Source of the DNA: Streptomyces sp. NRRL F-4489
Lineage (GTDB): Bacteria; Actinomycetota; Actinomycetes; Streptomycetales; Streptomycetaceae
DNA length: 64,000 nt
Reading direction: 5' to 3'
Assembly (NCBI RefSeq): GCF_001509485.1
Contig: NZ_LLZI01000224.1
Location: forward strand, 16,362-80,361
Of the stretch, positions 1-8,484 are shown in pieces. Position numbers and translations under genes: made by a program. A model generated the notes under the pieces. That model was not told the origin of the DNA. It worked only from the letters and a program-made list of their open reading frames with translations, and did no database searches. Numbering within the stretch: the first letter of the stretch is position 1; each line of letters starts with the position of its first letter.

Positions 1-413
1 CGGTCGATCAGCCCCTTGTGCATATCGTCCGCGATGCCCGCGCCCGCACCGGCCGTGGCGAACGTAACGGTCTGCGCGAAAATGCCCGCCATGAGGAATT
101 CCCGATACGCCTGGGCATCACCGGCCGGGGCGCCCGGGACCGCGATGGATCCGCCGAAAACGTAGGTGAAGAGCACCACGAACATAATCGGCTGGACCAG
201 GGCGAAAATGACCACTTCGGGAATGCGCCGCATGCGAATCAAGTTCCGCTGGGCCAGTACGAGTGCGTCGCGGGCGGAACGGATGAGTCCGCTGATGGGG
301 CGTTCGCCGTGCGGGGCTCCGCTCGGGGCGGGGGCCGGGCCGGTGGCCTGGTCCAAGGGGGTCCCGCCCGGGTGTCCGCCCGGGTGTCCGCCCGGGTGTC
401 CGATCGCGCTCAT
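1..413 (-). CDS. ABC-2 type (DrrB-like) exporter permease, 3' part missing at window edge
   Basis: The reading frame opens with ATG at 413 and runs off the left edge after about 137 codons. The first 40 residues are a cytoplasmic Gly/Pro/His-rich tail with three GGHP units. They are followed by a basic stretch (AQRNLIRMRRIPEVV) and a first membrane helix (FALVQPIMFVVLFTYVFGG), then FLMAGIFAQT and a GAGAGIADDM segment typical of ABC-2 drug permeases of the DrrB type. The start codon overlaps the stop codon of the upstream ATPase gene (ATGA), so the two are translationally coupled and should form one efflux pump in the cytoplasmic membrane. The substrate cannot be read from the sequence. The call is firm at family level; the C-terminal membrane helices lie outside the window. 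Confidence 0.88.
   Translation of the reverse strand, partial: MSAIGHPGGHPGGHPGGTPLDQATGPAPAPSGAPHGERPISGLIRSARDALVLAQRNLIRMRRIPEVVIFALVQPIMFVVLFTYVFGGSIAVPGAPAGDAQAYREFLMAGIFAQTVTFATAGAGAGIADDMHKGLID
365..400. repeat. three perfect 12-bp tandem repeats inside the permease gene
   Basis: The unit CGCCCGGGTGTC occurs three times head to tail. It is in frame and encodes the repeated tetrapeptide GGHP near the N-terminus of the permease. The unit length is a multiple of three, so copy-number change would lengthen or shorten the tail without a frameshift. Confidence 0.9.
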
Positions 414-1504
414 CGCACGCCCTCCCTTGCGCTCGTAGCCGTGCCGGGGTGCGGGCCGCCGGCGGGTGCATCGCCGTCCGCGGGGACGCCCCCGCCGCCC
501 CCGCCGCGCCCACCACGACCCGCCGTCCCGGCCCGCGGGTCCCCGGCCCGCGCGCCGGACTCCGACTCCGCCGCATGGCCGGTCAGCGCGATGAAGACAT
601 CGTCGAGGGTCGGGCGGCGCAGCCCGATGTCGTCGATCTCCACGCCCCGGCCGTCCAGTTCGCGGATGACCTCGGCGAGCAGCCGGGCGCCGCCGGTCAC
701 CGGGACGGTGAGCCGCCGGGTGTGCGGATCGGCCGTGCCCTCCCCCTTGGCGACCGCGTCCAGTACCTCGCGGGCGGCCGCCAGCTGCCCGGGCTCGTGC
801 ACCACGACCTCGATCCGCTCACCGCCCGTACGGGCCTTGAGCTGGTCGGAGGTACCGCGCGCGATGACCCGGCCGTGGTCGACCACGCAGATGTCGTGGG
901 CGAGCCGGTCGGCCTCCTCCAGATACTGGGTGGTGAGCAGCAGGGTGGTGCCGCCGGCGACCAGTTCCTGGATGACGTCCCACAGCGCCTGGCGGTTGCG
1001 CGGGTCCAGGCCGGTGGTCGGCTCGTCCATGAACATCACCGGCGGGCTGACGACCAGCGCGGCGGCGAGGTCGAGGCGGCGGCGCATCCCGCCGGAGTAG
1101 GTCTTGGCGGGCCGGTCCCCGGCGTCCGCGAGCCCGAACCGCTCCAGCAGTTCGGCGGCCCGCCGCTTGGCGTCGCGGCCGCGCATCTGGTAAAGCCGCC
1201 CGACCATGACGAGATTCTCCCGGCCGGTCAAGTACTCGTCCACGGCGGCGAATTGGCCGGAGAGACCGATGGCGCGGCGGACCGCGTCGGGCTGCGCGAG
1301 GACGTCGAGGCCGGCGACCCGGGCGATGCCGCGGTCGGGCCGGAGCAGGGTGGTCAGGACCCTGACGGCGGTGGTCTTGCCGGCGCCGTTCGGGCCGAGC
1401 AGTCCGAGGACGGTGCCTTCGGGAACGTCGAGATCGACGCCGTCCAGTGCCCTCACCTCGCCGAAGGTCTTCACCAGACCTTCGGCGTAAATGGCACCTG
1501 GCAT
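410..1504 (-). CDS. daunorubicin-resistance (DrrA) type ABC transporter ATPase
   Basis: A 364-residue ATP-binding subunit that energises the downstream permease. The start is the ATG followed by PGAIYAEGLVKTFG, because the DrrA family begins here; an in-frame extension upstream has no family resemblance. Visible motifs are Walker A GPNGAGKTT (about residue 38), the signature YSGGMRRRLDLAAAL (about residue 136), Walker B VMFMDEPTTGLD (about residue 157) and the switch region QYLEEADRLA. The C-terminal third is the DrrA-type accessory domain (DUF4162-like, ending LRRPTLDDVFIALTGH), followed by a Gly-rich low-complexity tail of about 45 residues that is unusual for the family. The stop overlaps the permease start by four bases. 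Such pairs usually export hydrophobic drugs or self-made metabolites. Confidence 0.93.
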   Translation of the reverse strand: MPGAIYAEGLVKTFGEVRALDGVDLDVPEGTVLGLLGPNGAGKTTAVRVLTTLLRPDRGIARVAGLDVLAQPDAVRRAIGLSGQFAAVDEYLTGRENLVMVGRLYQMRGRDAKRRAAELLERFGLADAGDRPAKTYSGGMRRRLDLAAALVVSPPVMFMDEPTTGLDPRNRQALWDVIQELVAGGTTLLLTTQYLEEADRLAHDICVVDHGRVIARGTSDQLKARTGGERIEVVVHEPGQLAAAREVLDAVAKGEGTADPHTRRLTVPVTGGARLLAEVIRELDGRGVEIDDIGLRRPTLDDVFIALTGHAAESESGARAGDPRAGTAGRGGRGGGGGGVPADGDAPAGGPHPGTATSAREGVR

Positions 1505-1840
1505 GTGGGTACCCCCATGGTTGGCGCATTCGGAACGGTACGTACGGGAACGCACGGCAGCGCGACGCGTCGTATGACGATGTCCACGACAAGCTCTATG
1601 ACGAGTTCTATGACGAGCTGACATACGGCGAACCGGCAGCGACACCGCCACATTTCCACGCCGGTCCGGCCTCCGCCACCGAAAACACCCAACCGGCAGG
1701 TGGGGGCCGTCGTACAACTCTCGTATTGCTCGTACAACTCGTACCGAAGACTCCACGCGTCACTCGGGCCCGTCCGACCCGTCCGACCCCTCCGGCCCGT
1801 CCGATCCCTCCGACCCCGTCGGCCCCTCCGGCCCGTTCGC
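1505..1840. other. intergenic region between ilvA and the ABC operon, rich in short repeats
   Basis: No convincing gene. It holds a 12-bp tandem repeat (CTCTATGACGAG at 1594-1605, TTCTATGACGAG at 1606-1617), the candidate promoter at 1709-1737, and a pyrimidine-rich imperfect repeat of GTCCGACCC-like units from about 1770 to 1840, just after the ilvA stop. The repeats lie in the presumed leader and promoter region of the ABC exporter genes, where a local repressor would be expected to bind. Confidence 0.5.
1709..1737 (-). promoter_or_regulatory. candidate promoter with a 10-bp direct repeat for the ABC exporter operon
   Basis: On the minus strand TTGTAC and TACGAC are 17 bp apart, which fits a sigma-70-like promoter reading into the ATPase gene. 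The decamer CGTACAACTC (plus strand) occurs at 1711-1720 and 1731-1740, exactly 20 bp apart, so the two copies lie on the same DNA face and overlap both promoter boxes. This would suit a dimeric repressor, but no regulator is adjacent. Confidence 0.4.
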
Positions 1841-3181
1841 TCAGGCCGCGACCACGTCGTAGCCGGCCTCGCGCAGTGCCGCGCACACCTCGGCGCAGTG
1901 CTCGGGCCCCTTGGTCTCCAGATGGAGTTCGACCTCGGCCTCGGTGAGCCCCAGCCGGGGGTCGGTCCGTACGTGCCCGACGTCCAGCACATTGGCGTCC
2001 ACCACCGTCAGCACGCCGAGGAGGGTGGCCAGCGCGCCGGGCCGGTCGGTGAGCCGCAGCCGCAGCGAGAGGTAGCGGCCGGCGGCGGCCATACCGTGCC
2101 GCAGGATGCGCTGCATCAGGAGCGGATCGACGTTGCCGCCGGAGAGCACCGCGACCACCGGCCCCTCGAACGAACCGGGCGCCGACAGCAGCGCCGCCAC
2201 CGGGCTCGCCCCGGCCGGCTCCACGACCAGCTTCGCCCGCTCCAGGCAGAGCAGCAGCGCGCTGGACAGCTCGTCCTCGGTGACCGTGCGGACCTCGTCG
2301 ACCAGTTCCCGCACCATGCCGAACGGGACGTCGCCCGGCCGCCCGACCTTGATCCCGTCCGCCATCGTGGTCAGCGGCTCGATGGCCACCGGGCGGCCCG
2401 CCGCGAGCGACGGCGGGTAGCAGGCCGCGGCCGCCGCCTGCACCCCGACCACCCGCACGTCCGGGCGCAGCGCCTTGACCGCGAGGGCGATACCCGCGGC
2501 GAGCCCGCCGCCGCCCACGCCGACGACGACGGTCCGCACCTCCGGGCACTGTTCGAGGATCTCCAGGCCGACCGTGCCCTGGCCCGCGATGATGTCGCGG
2601 TGGTCGAAGGGGTGGATGAAGACCGCGCCGGTGCGCCGGGCGTACTCCTGGGCGGCGGCCAGCGTCTCGTCCACCACCTGGCCGTGCAGCCGCACCTCGG
2701 CGCCGTACTCGCGGGTCGCGGCGACCTTGGGCAGCGGGGCGCCGGCCGGCATGAAGACGGTCGACTCGACGCCCAGCAGGGAGGCCGCGAGGGCGACGCC
2801 CTGCGCGTGGTTGCCGGCGCTCGCCGCGACCACGCCGGCCCCGCGCTCCGCCGCCGAGAGGCCGGCGATCCGCACGTAGGCGCCGCGGATCTTGAACGAG
2901 CCGGTGCGCTGGAGGTTCTCGCACTTGAGGTGGACGGGCGCGCCGACCAGCGCGGAGAGGTAGCGGCTGCCCTCCATGGCGGTCGTCCGGGCGACGCCGG
3001 AGAGCAGCTTCTGGGCCTCGCGGATGTCGTCGAGGGTGAGGGTGGTGGGGGCCGGGGCGGGGGCGGTCGGCCCGGGGAGCGCGTCCCACCCGTCCGGCCC
3101 GTGCGGGGGTACGTCCGGGCCCTCCGGCCCGTGCGGACCCTCCGGCCCGTGCGGCGTGCGCGGCGGCGTGTGGTCGGCCAT
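1841..3181 (-). CDS. ilvA: threonine ammonia-lyase (threonine dehydratase) with ACT domain
   Basis: Cytoplasmic PLP enzyme that deaminates threonine to 2-oxobutanoate, the entry step to isoleucine. It has 446 residues. The PLP lysine is in RTGSFKIRGAY, the phosphate-binding glycine loop in VVVGVGGGGLAAG, and a C-terminal ACT domain starts at LSLRLRLTDRPGALATLL, which is the short one-ACT form common in actinobacteria. The first 45 residues are an odd, proline-rich extension with the repeats HGPEGPHGPEGP; the conserved fold begins at TLTLDDIREAQKLL. The start ATG at 3181 has little visible ribosome-binding site and a later start cannot be excluded. It is transcribed alone, divergent from the MarR gene. 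Confidence 0.93.
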   Translation of the reverse strand: MADHTPPRTPHGPEGPHGPEGPDVPPHGPDGWDALPGPTAPAPAPTTLTLDDIREAQKLLSGVARTTAMEGSRYLSALVGAPVHLKCENLQRTGSFKIRGAYVRIAGLSAAERGAGVVAASAGNHAQGVALAASLLGVESTVFMPAGAPLPKVAATREYGAEVRLHGQVVDETLAAAQEYARRTGAVFIHPFDHRDIIAGQGTVGLEILEQCPEVRTVVVGVGGGGLAAGIALAVKALRPDVRVVGVQAAAAACYPPSLAAGRPVAIEPLTTMADGIKVGRPGDVPFGMVRELVDEVRTVTEDELSSALLLCLERAKLVVEPAGASPVAALLSAPGSFEGPVVAVLSGGNVDPLLMQRILRHGMAAAGRYLSLRLRLTDRPGALATLLGVLTVVDANVLDVGHVRTDPRLGLTEAEVELHLETKGPEHCAEVCAALREAGYDVVAA

Positions 3182-3372
3182 GCGGCCAGTCTCGCAGTTC
3201 GGCCACGATCCGGGCTTTTCCGGCCGGATGCCGGACACCGGCGCGTCCCGGCCCCCGTCCGGCCAGGTACGGCGCGGCCCGGAGGCGGCAGCGCCGGTAC
3301 GGGCCGCGCCGCCGCCGCGTACCCTGTCTTCCCCAGCCATCCATGCCCATCCCGATGAAGCGAGCCCCGGCC

Positions 3373-3879
3373 ATGCCCACCTCTCCGGACATGACGACCC
3401 ACACCGACACCGCTCTTCTCGACGCGCTCCAGCACCAAGTGGCGGTCTTCGCCCGCCGCGCCGAACAGAGCCGGCTCGGTGGCGTCGGACAGGCGCGCAA
3501 CTCCATGGACCGCGCCGCCTACCTGCTCCTCAACCGCCTGGACCAGGAGGGCCCGATGGGCGTCAAGGCCCTGGCCTGCGGGATGGGGATCGACTCCTCG
3601 ACGGTCACCCGGCAGGTGGCGCCGCTGGTCGACGCCGGGCTGGTCGACCGCGCCACGCACCCGGAGGACGGCCGCGCGGTGGTCCTGGAGCTCTCCGAGC
3701 GCGGCCACGCCCGCCTGGACGAGGTCCGCGCCTCGCGGCGGGCCCTGATGGCGCTGGTGACGGAGGAGTGGAGCGAGGAGGAGCGCGAGGCGTTCACGTC
3801 CCTCCTGACGCGCTTCAACACCTCCCTGGCCGAGATCACGGCACTGGCCCCGGGGGGCGGGGCGGGGGCGGCGTCCTGA
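3373..3879 (+). CDS. MarR-family transcriptional regulator
   Basis: Small winged-helix repressor. The core (LLDALQHQVAVFARRAEQ ... LNRLDQEGPMGVKALACG ... DSSTVTRQVAPLVDAGLV, wing RATHPEDGRAVVLELSERG, C-terminal dimer helices) is the classic MarR layout. I start it at ATG 3373; ATGs at 3343 and 3391 are alternatives, and the spacing to the purine-rich GATGAAG before 3373 decides weakly. It lies divergent from ilvA with about 190 bp between them and could control itself or a neighbour, but no ligand is evident. The stop codon sits inside a 16-bp direct repeat. Confidence 0.9.
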   Translation: MPTSPDMTTHTDTALLDALQHQVAVFARRAEQSRLGGVGQARNSMDRAAYLLLNRLDQEGPMGVKALACGMGIDSSTVTRQVAPLVDAGLVDRATHPEDGRAVVLELSERGHARLDEVRASRRALMALVTEEWSEEEREAFTSLLTRFNTSLAEITALAPGGGAGAAS

Positions 3880-3924
3880 CGGGTGCCGTGGTGAGGGGTG
3901 CTGTCCTGGGCGGCGTCCTGACGG
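3867..3924. repeat. 16-bp direct repeat spanning the MarR gene stop codon
   Basis: GGCGGCGTCCTGACGG occurs at 3867-3882 and 3909-3924. The first copy contains the stop codon of the MarR gene, so the second looks like a duplicated gene tail. The same pattern occurs near 27715 and 46348. Confidence 0.75.
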
Positions 3925-4112
3925 TGCCGCCTTGGGGGCCGCGCCGAACGGTCGGTCGCGCACGGCGCGCCACACCTGGCCTTCCCCCTGTCCGACCCCT
4001 TGACCCCGTTGGCCGGACTGCCGTGCCATAGGGGCCAGAGGGCTGTCCGGCGGTTCCCGGGGGCGTCGCCACAGGGGCCGGGGCGCCCGGGGGCCGTCAT
4101 CCGGGAGGCGCG

Positions 4113-4577
4113 GTGGGAGAGCGGCGGCTGGTGCGGGAACGGTGCCGGGCCCGGGAGTTCGAGGCGTTCACCGCGGGCGCGGCGGGGCGGCTGCTGCACG
4201 CCGCGGCCCTGCTGACCGGTGAGCCCGCCGACCGTCCGGCCCCCGCCGCCGAGGACCTGCTGGTCCGCGCGCTGGCCCGGACGTACGCCGGCTGGGACCG
4301 GCTGCGCGGCGAGGACCCGTACGAGCGGGCCCGCCGCGAACTGGCCGCGCTGTTCGCCCAGACCGCCCGGCGGCACCGGCGGCCGCGCGGCGGGCTGCTC
4401 GGCCGGCTGCCCCCACGGGAGCGCCTGGTGCTCGTCCTCCGCCTCCACGAGGACATCGCCGAGGAGCAGACCGCGGCCCAACTGGGGCTGCCCGCCGAGC
4501 GGGTGCAGGCGCTGTACCGGAACGCCCTCTCCGAGCTCCGCAGCCACCGCCCCCGGCCGGCCACCCCGTCACCGTGA
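4113..4577 (+). CDS. sigma-70-like (SigE/ECF-like) regulator, region 2 degenerate
   Basis: 154 residues, GTG start at 4113 preceded by GGGAGG at good spacing. The C-terminal half is a sigma region 4 helix-turn-helix (LPPRERLVLVLRLHEDI, AEEQTAAQLGLPAERVQ, ALYRNALSELRS). The N-terminal half has the helical spacing of ECF region 2 (FTAGAAGRLLHAAALLTG, AEDLLVRALARTYAGWDR) but few of its conserved polar residues. The protein resembles the short sigma-like proteins common in Streptomyces. Its stop overlaps the start of a small membrane protein, a typical arrangement of an ECF factor and a membrane regulator. A true promoter-recognition role is inferred, not shown. Confidence 0.75.
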   Translation: MGERRLVRERCRAREFEAFTAGAAGRLLHAAALLTGEPADRPAPAAEDLLVRALARTYAGWDRLRGEDPYERARRELAALFAQTARRHRRPRGGLLGRLPPRERLVLVLRLHEDIAEEQTAAQLGLPAERVQALYRNALSELRSHRPRPATPSP

Positions 4578-4861
4578 ACCCGGCCCCCACCAGCCCCGAC
4601 CTGCCCCATCCGCCGCCGGACCGCAAGGAGACCGAGGCGCGGCGGACGCTGTGGGCCGGACCGTGGCCGCCGGTGCCGCCGGACCTGGCCGCGCGGGCCG
4701 CCGCCCGGGGCCGCCGGCTGCGGGCCCGGCGCCTGCTGCTGCACCGCGCCGGCTCACTGCTCGCCCTGCTGGCGCTGCTGTCCCTCGCCCTGTGGGCGGC
4801 GGCCGACCAGCCCTGGCGCCCGCCCCCGGCCCGTACGACGCCACCCGTGGTGGGGTACTGA
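4574..4861 (+). CDS. small single-pass membrane protein coupled to the sigma-like gene
   Basis: 95 residues starting at a GTG that overlaps the upstream stop (GTGA). About 50 cytoplasmic residues rich in Pro and Arg lead to one hydrophobic helix (GSLLALLALLSLALWAAA) and a short Pro-rich outer tail. There is no recognised anti-sigma zinc motif (no HxxxCxxC), so the obvious anti-sigma role suggested by the overlap is only a guess. It may instead be a fragmentary membrane anchor. Confidence 0.6.
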   Translation: MNPAPTSPDLPHPPPDRKETEARRTLWAGPWPPVPPDLAARAAARGRRLRARRLLLHRAGSLLALLALLSLALWAAADQPWRPPPARTTPPVVGY

Positions 4862-4891
4862 ACGGGCCGGGGCGGGCCGTGGCCAGACGGA

Positions 4892-4950
4892 CGTACGGGG
4901 ACGAGCCGGGGCGCACGGGGCCGGGCCGGGGCGTACGGGGACGAGCCGGG
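4892..4950. repeat. 19-bp direct repeat, 40 bp apart
   Basis: CGTACGGGGACGAGCCGGG occurs at 4892-4910 and 4932-4950 in the 160-bp gap between the small membrane protein gene and the convergent metB gene. The copies are identical. No function is visible. Confidence 0.75.
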
Positions 4951-5021
4951 CCTACGGGCACAGGCCGACCAGCCCGCCGCCCAGCCCCCGCGCCCCCTCA
5001 GCGCCAGCCTGGGCCCGGGCC

Positions 5022-6182
5022 TCAGCCCAACGCCTGCGTCAGATCAGCCAGCAGATCATCAACCGACTCGATGCCCACCGAGAGCCGCACCAGATCCGCC
5101 GGAACCTCCAGCGCCGACCCGGCCGTGGACGCGTGCGTCATCCGCCCCGGGTGCTCGATCAGCGACTCCACGCCGCCCAGCGACTCCCCGAGCGTGAACA
5201 GCCGGGCGCGGTTGCAGACCTCCACCGCCGCCTCCTCGCCGCCCGCCACCTGGAACGACACCATCCCGCCGAAGGCCCGCATCTGCTTGGCCGCGACCTC
5301 GTGGCCGGGGTGCTCGGCCAGCCCCGGGTAGTAGACCCGGGTCACCTTCTCGTGCGAGGCGAGGAGTTCGGCGACGCGGGCGGCGTTGGCGCTGTGCCGG
5401 TCCATCCGGACGGCCAGCGTCTTGATGCCGCGCATCACCAGCCAGGCGTCGAACGGCCCGGCGATCGCGCCCATGGCGTTCTGGTGGTACGCCAGCTCCT
5501 CGCCGAGCGCGTCGTCGTTGACGACCAGCGCGCCGCCGACCACGTCCGAGTGGCCGCCCATGTACTTGGTGGTGGAGTAGACCACCACATCCGCGCCGAG
5601 GGCGAGCGGCTGCTGGAGGTACGGGCTGGCGAAGGTGTTGTCCACCACCAGACGGGCCCCGGTGTCCCGGGCGACCGCGGCCAGCGCCGCGATGTCGCTG
5701 ATGCCGAGCAGCGGGTTGCTGGGCGTCTCCACCCAGATCGCCTTCGTACGCGGCGTGACCGCGGCCCGGACCGCCTGCGGGTCGGAGGTGTCGGCCACCG
5801 ACCACTGCACGCCCCACCGCTCGGCGACCTTGGCGAACAGGCGGAACGTGCCGCCGTAGGCGTCGTTGGGGATCACCACGTGGTCGCCGGGGACGAGGAG
5901 GGTGCGCAGCAGGCAGTCCTCGGCGGCGAGGCCGGAGGCGAAGGCCAGGCCGCGGCGGCCGCCGTCGAGGGCGGCGAGGTTCTCCTCCAGGGCGGTGCGG
6001 GTCGGGTTGGCGCTGCGGCTGTACTCGTAACCGCCGCGCAGCCCGCCCACGCCGTCCTGCTTGTAGGTGGACACCTGGTAGATGGGCGGTACCACCGCGC
6101 CGGTCGCCTGGTCGGGCTCCTGACCTGCGTGGATGGCAAGGGTTTCGAAGTGCTGGTGGCGCTTGTCGCGCGGATCGCTCAT
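5022..6182 (-). CDS. metB: cystathionine gamma-synthase (trans-sulfuration PLP enzyme)
   Basis: 386 residues. It joins an activated homoserine ester with cysteine to give cystathionine in methionine synthesis. Family marks are FETLAIHAGQEPD at the N-terminus, YEYSRSANPTR (phosphate contact), VVDNTFASPYLQQPL, the PLP-lysine motif YSTTKYMGGHSDVVGG and the C-terminal SLGGVESLIEHPGRMTHAS. The last is typical of gamma-synthase rather than gamma-lyase, although the two are hard to separate by eye. The ATG at 6182 is the only start that keeps the usual N-terminus. No clear ribosome-binding site precedes it; a -10-like box 8 nt upstream suggests a leaderless or very short leader. Confidence 0.9.
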   Translation of the reverse strand: MSDPRDKRHQHFETLAIHAGQEPDQATGAVVPPIYQVSTYKQDGVGGLRGGYEYSRSANPTRTALEENLAALDGGRRGLAFASGLAAEDCLLRTLLVPGDHVVIPNDAYGGTFRLFAKVAERWGVQWSVADTSDPQAVRAAVTPRTKAIWVETPSNPLLGISDIAALAAVARDTGARLVVDNTFASPYLQQPLALGADVVVYSTTKYMGGHSDVVGGALVVNDDALGEELAYHQNAMGAIAGPFDAWLVMRGIKTLAVRMDRHSANAARVAELLASHEKVTRVYYPGLAEHPGHEVAAKQMRAFGGMVSFQVAGGEEAAVEVCNRARLFTLGESLGGVESLIEHPGRMTHASTAGSALEVPADLVRLSVGIESVDDLLADLTQALG

Positions 6183-6190
6183 GTCTGCCG

Positions 6191-6230
6191 AGGGTAGTCG
6201 GCCGCGCCACCGAACTTTCCGGAACTTTCC
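6191..6230 (-). promoter_or_regulatory. candidate metB promoter with tandem GAACTTTCC repeats
   Basis: On the minus strand a -10-like TACCCT (6191-6196) ends 8 nt before the metB ATG. Where a -35 box would lie (about 6214-6220) there are two adjacent copies of the plus-strand decamer SGAACTTTCC (6211-6220 and 6221-6230). They look like an operator or activator site shared with the divergent gene at 6383. No recognisable -35 is present. Confidence 0.4.
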
Positions 6231-6382
6231 CGTTCCCTGGATAGTGAATACAGAGGGAGTTCCTGCCCACCCCGTGACCACCCCGCCCGAACGCCCCCTG
6301 AAACCTCCGGGCAACCCCGGAACGACCCACCCTCCGCCCCTCCGTCCTCCACTTCCGCCCCTCCGACCAGGACACACACCAC

Positions 6383-7516
6383 ATGGACGCACTGCTGCTT
6401 CTCCTCGTCGCGATCGCGCTCGGCGGTCTGGTCTTCCTGCCCTGGATGCGGCGCCGGCGGGCCGTCCGGCACGCCGTGCAGGGGCACGCGGTCGCCACCG
6501 ACCCCATGGCCGGCTACGGCTTCGTCCCCGTGGAGCGGCTCGACGTACGGCTGCCCGGCCCCGACGAGGCGCTGGACGCGGCGCTCGCCGAGATCCGCCG
6601 GACCCACGACTGGCGGCCGGCCGCCGAGCTGCTGCGGTCCACCGGGGACGACTGGGAGCTGCGCTGGCAGCGGGTGCAGACGCTGGCCGGCGCCGCCGCG
6701 TTCGAGCTGGCACGCACGCCCGGCGACCCGTCCGCCCCGGGCGGTACGCGCACCGGCGGCATCTGGCTGCGCAGCTGGCGCGCCGAGGCACCCAAGGACC
6801 CCGGGGGCGCGGAGACGCACGCGCAGTTCCTGGTCGTCCAGGCGCTGCGCGACCCCGGCTCGCAGGACTTCCGGATGATCCTGGAGGAGGCCCGTACGGT
6901 CTGCCGGGAGGCGGCGCTGCTGGCGCCCGGCAGCCCAATCCCGTACATCACCGAGCTGGCCGTGGCCCGGGGGCTGGGCGCCCGCCCCGCCGACTACGAG
7001 GAGCTGTGGTCCCGGGTCCTCCAGCGGGCCCCGCACCACATGGGCGCGCATCTGGCCGCGCTCCCGTACTGGTCGGAGAAGTGGCACGGGTCCCGTAAGG
7101 AGGCGGAGGCGTTCGCCGAGCGCGCCGCCTCCGGGGCGCCGGCGCAGAGCCTGCTGCCGGCCCTCCCCCTCTTCGCGGTCTACGAGCACCTGCCCGAGGC
7201 CAACATGGTCCACAGCCTCTTCCAGAGCGCGGTCATCGAACGCGCCATCGAGGGCGCCCACTTCGCCCTGCGCCAGGCCCCGGCCGACCATCCGATGGCG
7301 CCGCACGTCCGCCATCTGCTCGTCTGGTTCCTGGTCCACGCCGAGCGGTACGCCGAGGCGATGGAGCAGCTCCGCCTCGTCGACGGCCATGTGGGCGCCG
7401 TCCCGTGGTCCTACGGGCGCAGCCCGGCCGCCGAGTACGCCGCGTACCGCGCCGTCGCCATCGCCGGCTGGGAAAAGCTCGGCGGCACCCCCGCCACCTT
7501 CCGCCCCCACGACTGA
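6383..7516 (+). CDS. membrane-anchored helical-repeat protein of unknown function
   Basis: 377 residues. One N-terminal membrane helix (ALLLLLVAIALGGLVFLPW) is followed by RRRR, so the rest is probably cytoplasmic. The remainder is alpha-helical with recurring patterns such as WRPAAELLRSTGDDWELRWQR, FRMILEEARTVCREAALLAPG and YAEAMEQLRLVDGH, which look like divergent TPR-type helices. I do not recognise a named family; it resembles actinobacterial hypothetical proteins that act as scaffolds. It is divergent from metB and followed by msrA 180 bp later, with no evidence of a shared function. Confidence 0.85.
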   Translation: MDALLLLLVAIALGGLVFLPWMRRRRAVRHAVQGHAVATDPMAGYGFVPVERLDVRLPGPDEALDAALAEIRRTHDWRPAAELLRSTGDDWELRWQRVQTLAGAAAFELARTPGDPSAPGGTRTGGIWLRSWRAEAPKDPGGAETHAQFLVVQALRDPGSQDFRMILEEARTVCREAALLAPGSPIPYITELAVARGLGARPADYEELWSRVLQRAPHHMGAHLAALPYWSEKWHGSRKEAEAFAERAASGAPAQSLLPALPLFAVYEHLPEANMVHSLFQSAVIERAIEGAHFALRQAPADHPMAPHVRHLLVWFLVHAERYAEAMEQLRLVDGHVGAVPWSYGRSPAAEYAAYRAVAIAGWEKLGGTPATFRPHD

Positions 7517-7631
7517 CGCCCGGGCCACCGGGCCCGGCCCCGGAATGCGACCCGTCCGCGAGACGTTCTCCCTTACGAACCAACGCCCGCCCCACAGGGC
7601 CCCCGGCCCCGACGCACGACACACAACGCTG

Positions 7632-7661
7632 AAGAAGCTAACGCCGCTAAAGAAGCTAACG
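7632..7661. repeat. 12-bp direct repeat upstream of msrA
   Basis: AAGAAGCTAACG occurs at 7632-7643 and 7650-7661, an A-rich island in very GC-rich DNA 36-65 bp before the msrA start. The spacing of 18 bp is not a whole number of helical turns. It may be part of the msrA promoter, or a slippage product. Confidence 0.6.
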
Positions 7662-7696
7662 AAGCAGAGCCGAGCCCACCCCCTGGAGCCCACCCC

Positions 7697-8362
7697 ATGC
7701 TGTTCTCCCGCTTCAAGACGCACCTGCCCACCCCCGAGGAAGCGCTCCAGGGCCGCCCGGAGCGGGACTTCCCGGTCCCCGACCGCCACACCGTCCTCGG
7801 CAACCCCCTGCTCGGCCCGTACCCGGACGGCCTGGAGATCGCCGACTTCGGCCTGGGCTGCTTCTGGGGCGCCGAGCGGAAGTTCTGGCAGACCGAGGGC
7901 GTCTGGACCACCCTCGTCGGCTACCAGGGCGGCCACACCCCCAACCCCACCTACGAGGAGGTGTGCAGCGGCCACACCGGCCACACCGAGGCCGTCCGCG
8001 TCGTCTTCGACCCGTCCGTCGTCCCGTACACCGCCCTGCTGAAGCTCTTCTGGGAGTCCCACGACCCCACCCAGGGCTTCCGCCAGGGCAACGACGTCGG
8101 CACCCAGTACCGCTCGGCGATCTACACCCACTCCCCCGCCCAGCAGCAGGCCGCCGAAGCCTCCCGCGACGCCTACCGCACCGTCCTCCACTCCTCCGGC
8201 TACGGCGACATCACCACCGAAATCCTCCCCGCCGCCCCCCGCCCCTTCTACCCGGCCGAGGCGTACCACCAGCAGTACCTCGACAAGAACCCCGCCGGCT
8301 ACTGCGGCATCGGTGGGACCGGCGTCTCCTGCCCTGTTGGTGTCGCCCCGGCCGGCGACTGA
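7697..8362 (+). CDS. msrA: peptide-methionine (S)-S-oxide reductase
   Basis: 221 residues; repairs oxidised methionine. The catalytic motif GCFWGAER lies near residue 55, with [26 protein letters not shown] behind it (quoted in parts: [21 protein letters not shown]) and the C-terminal [13 protein letters not shown] that carries a recycling cysteine. A further C-terminal cysteine is in GVSCPVG. The length is that of the longer actinobacterial form with an N-terminal [15 protein letters not shown] extension. ATG 7697 is the natural start. The gene stands alone. Confidence 0.96.
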   Translation: MLFSRFKTHLPTPEEALQGRPERDFPVPDRHTVLGNPLLGPYPDGLEIADFGLGCFWGAERKFWQTEGVWTTLVGYQGGHTPNPTYEEVCSGHTGHTEAVRVVFDPSVVPYTALLKLFWESHDPTQGFRQGNDVGTQYRSAIYTHSPAQQQAAEASRDAYRTVLHSSGYGDITTEILPAAPRPFYPAEAYHQQYLDKNPAGYCGIGGTGVSCPVGVAPAGD

Positions 8363-8444
8363 CGGTTCAGCGTTCCTCACACGGGGAGCGCTGGGCTCCA
8401 CGATGCCCACGCCGATGTCGCCGGCCACGGACGTGCGTTCTCAC

Positions 8445-8484
8445 GGGCTCAGGGCAGGTTTTCGAACCATCCTGTCCCGAGCCC
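8445..8484. terminator. imperfect hairpin downstream of msrA
   Basis: Arms at 8445-8458 and 8471-8484 pair at 12 of 14 positions (GGGCTC..GG.CAGG) around a 12-nt loop. There is no T-run. It may end msrA transcription or be a relic of the accessory insert that follows. The 8363-8571 gap holds nothing else that I can identify. Confidence 0.4.

Noticed and set aside
3182..3372. T-box or attenuator leader for ilvA
   Set aside because: No leader peptide or T-box sequence could be found in the divergent gap; only GC-rich palindromic stretches.
6183..6382. SAM or other riboswitch upstream of metB
   Set aside because: The -10 box ends only 8 nt before the ATG, leaving no leader to hold a riboswitch, and no conserved aptamer helices were seen.
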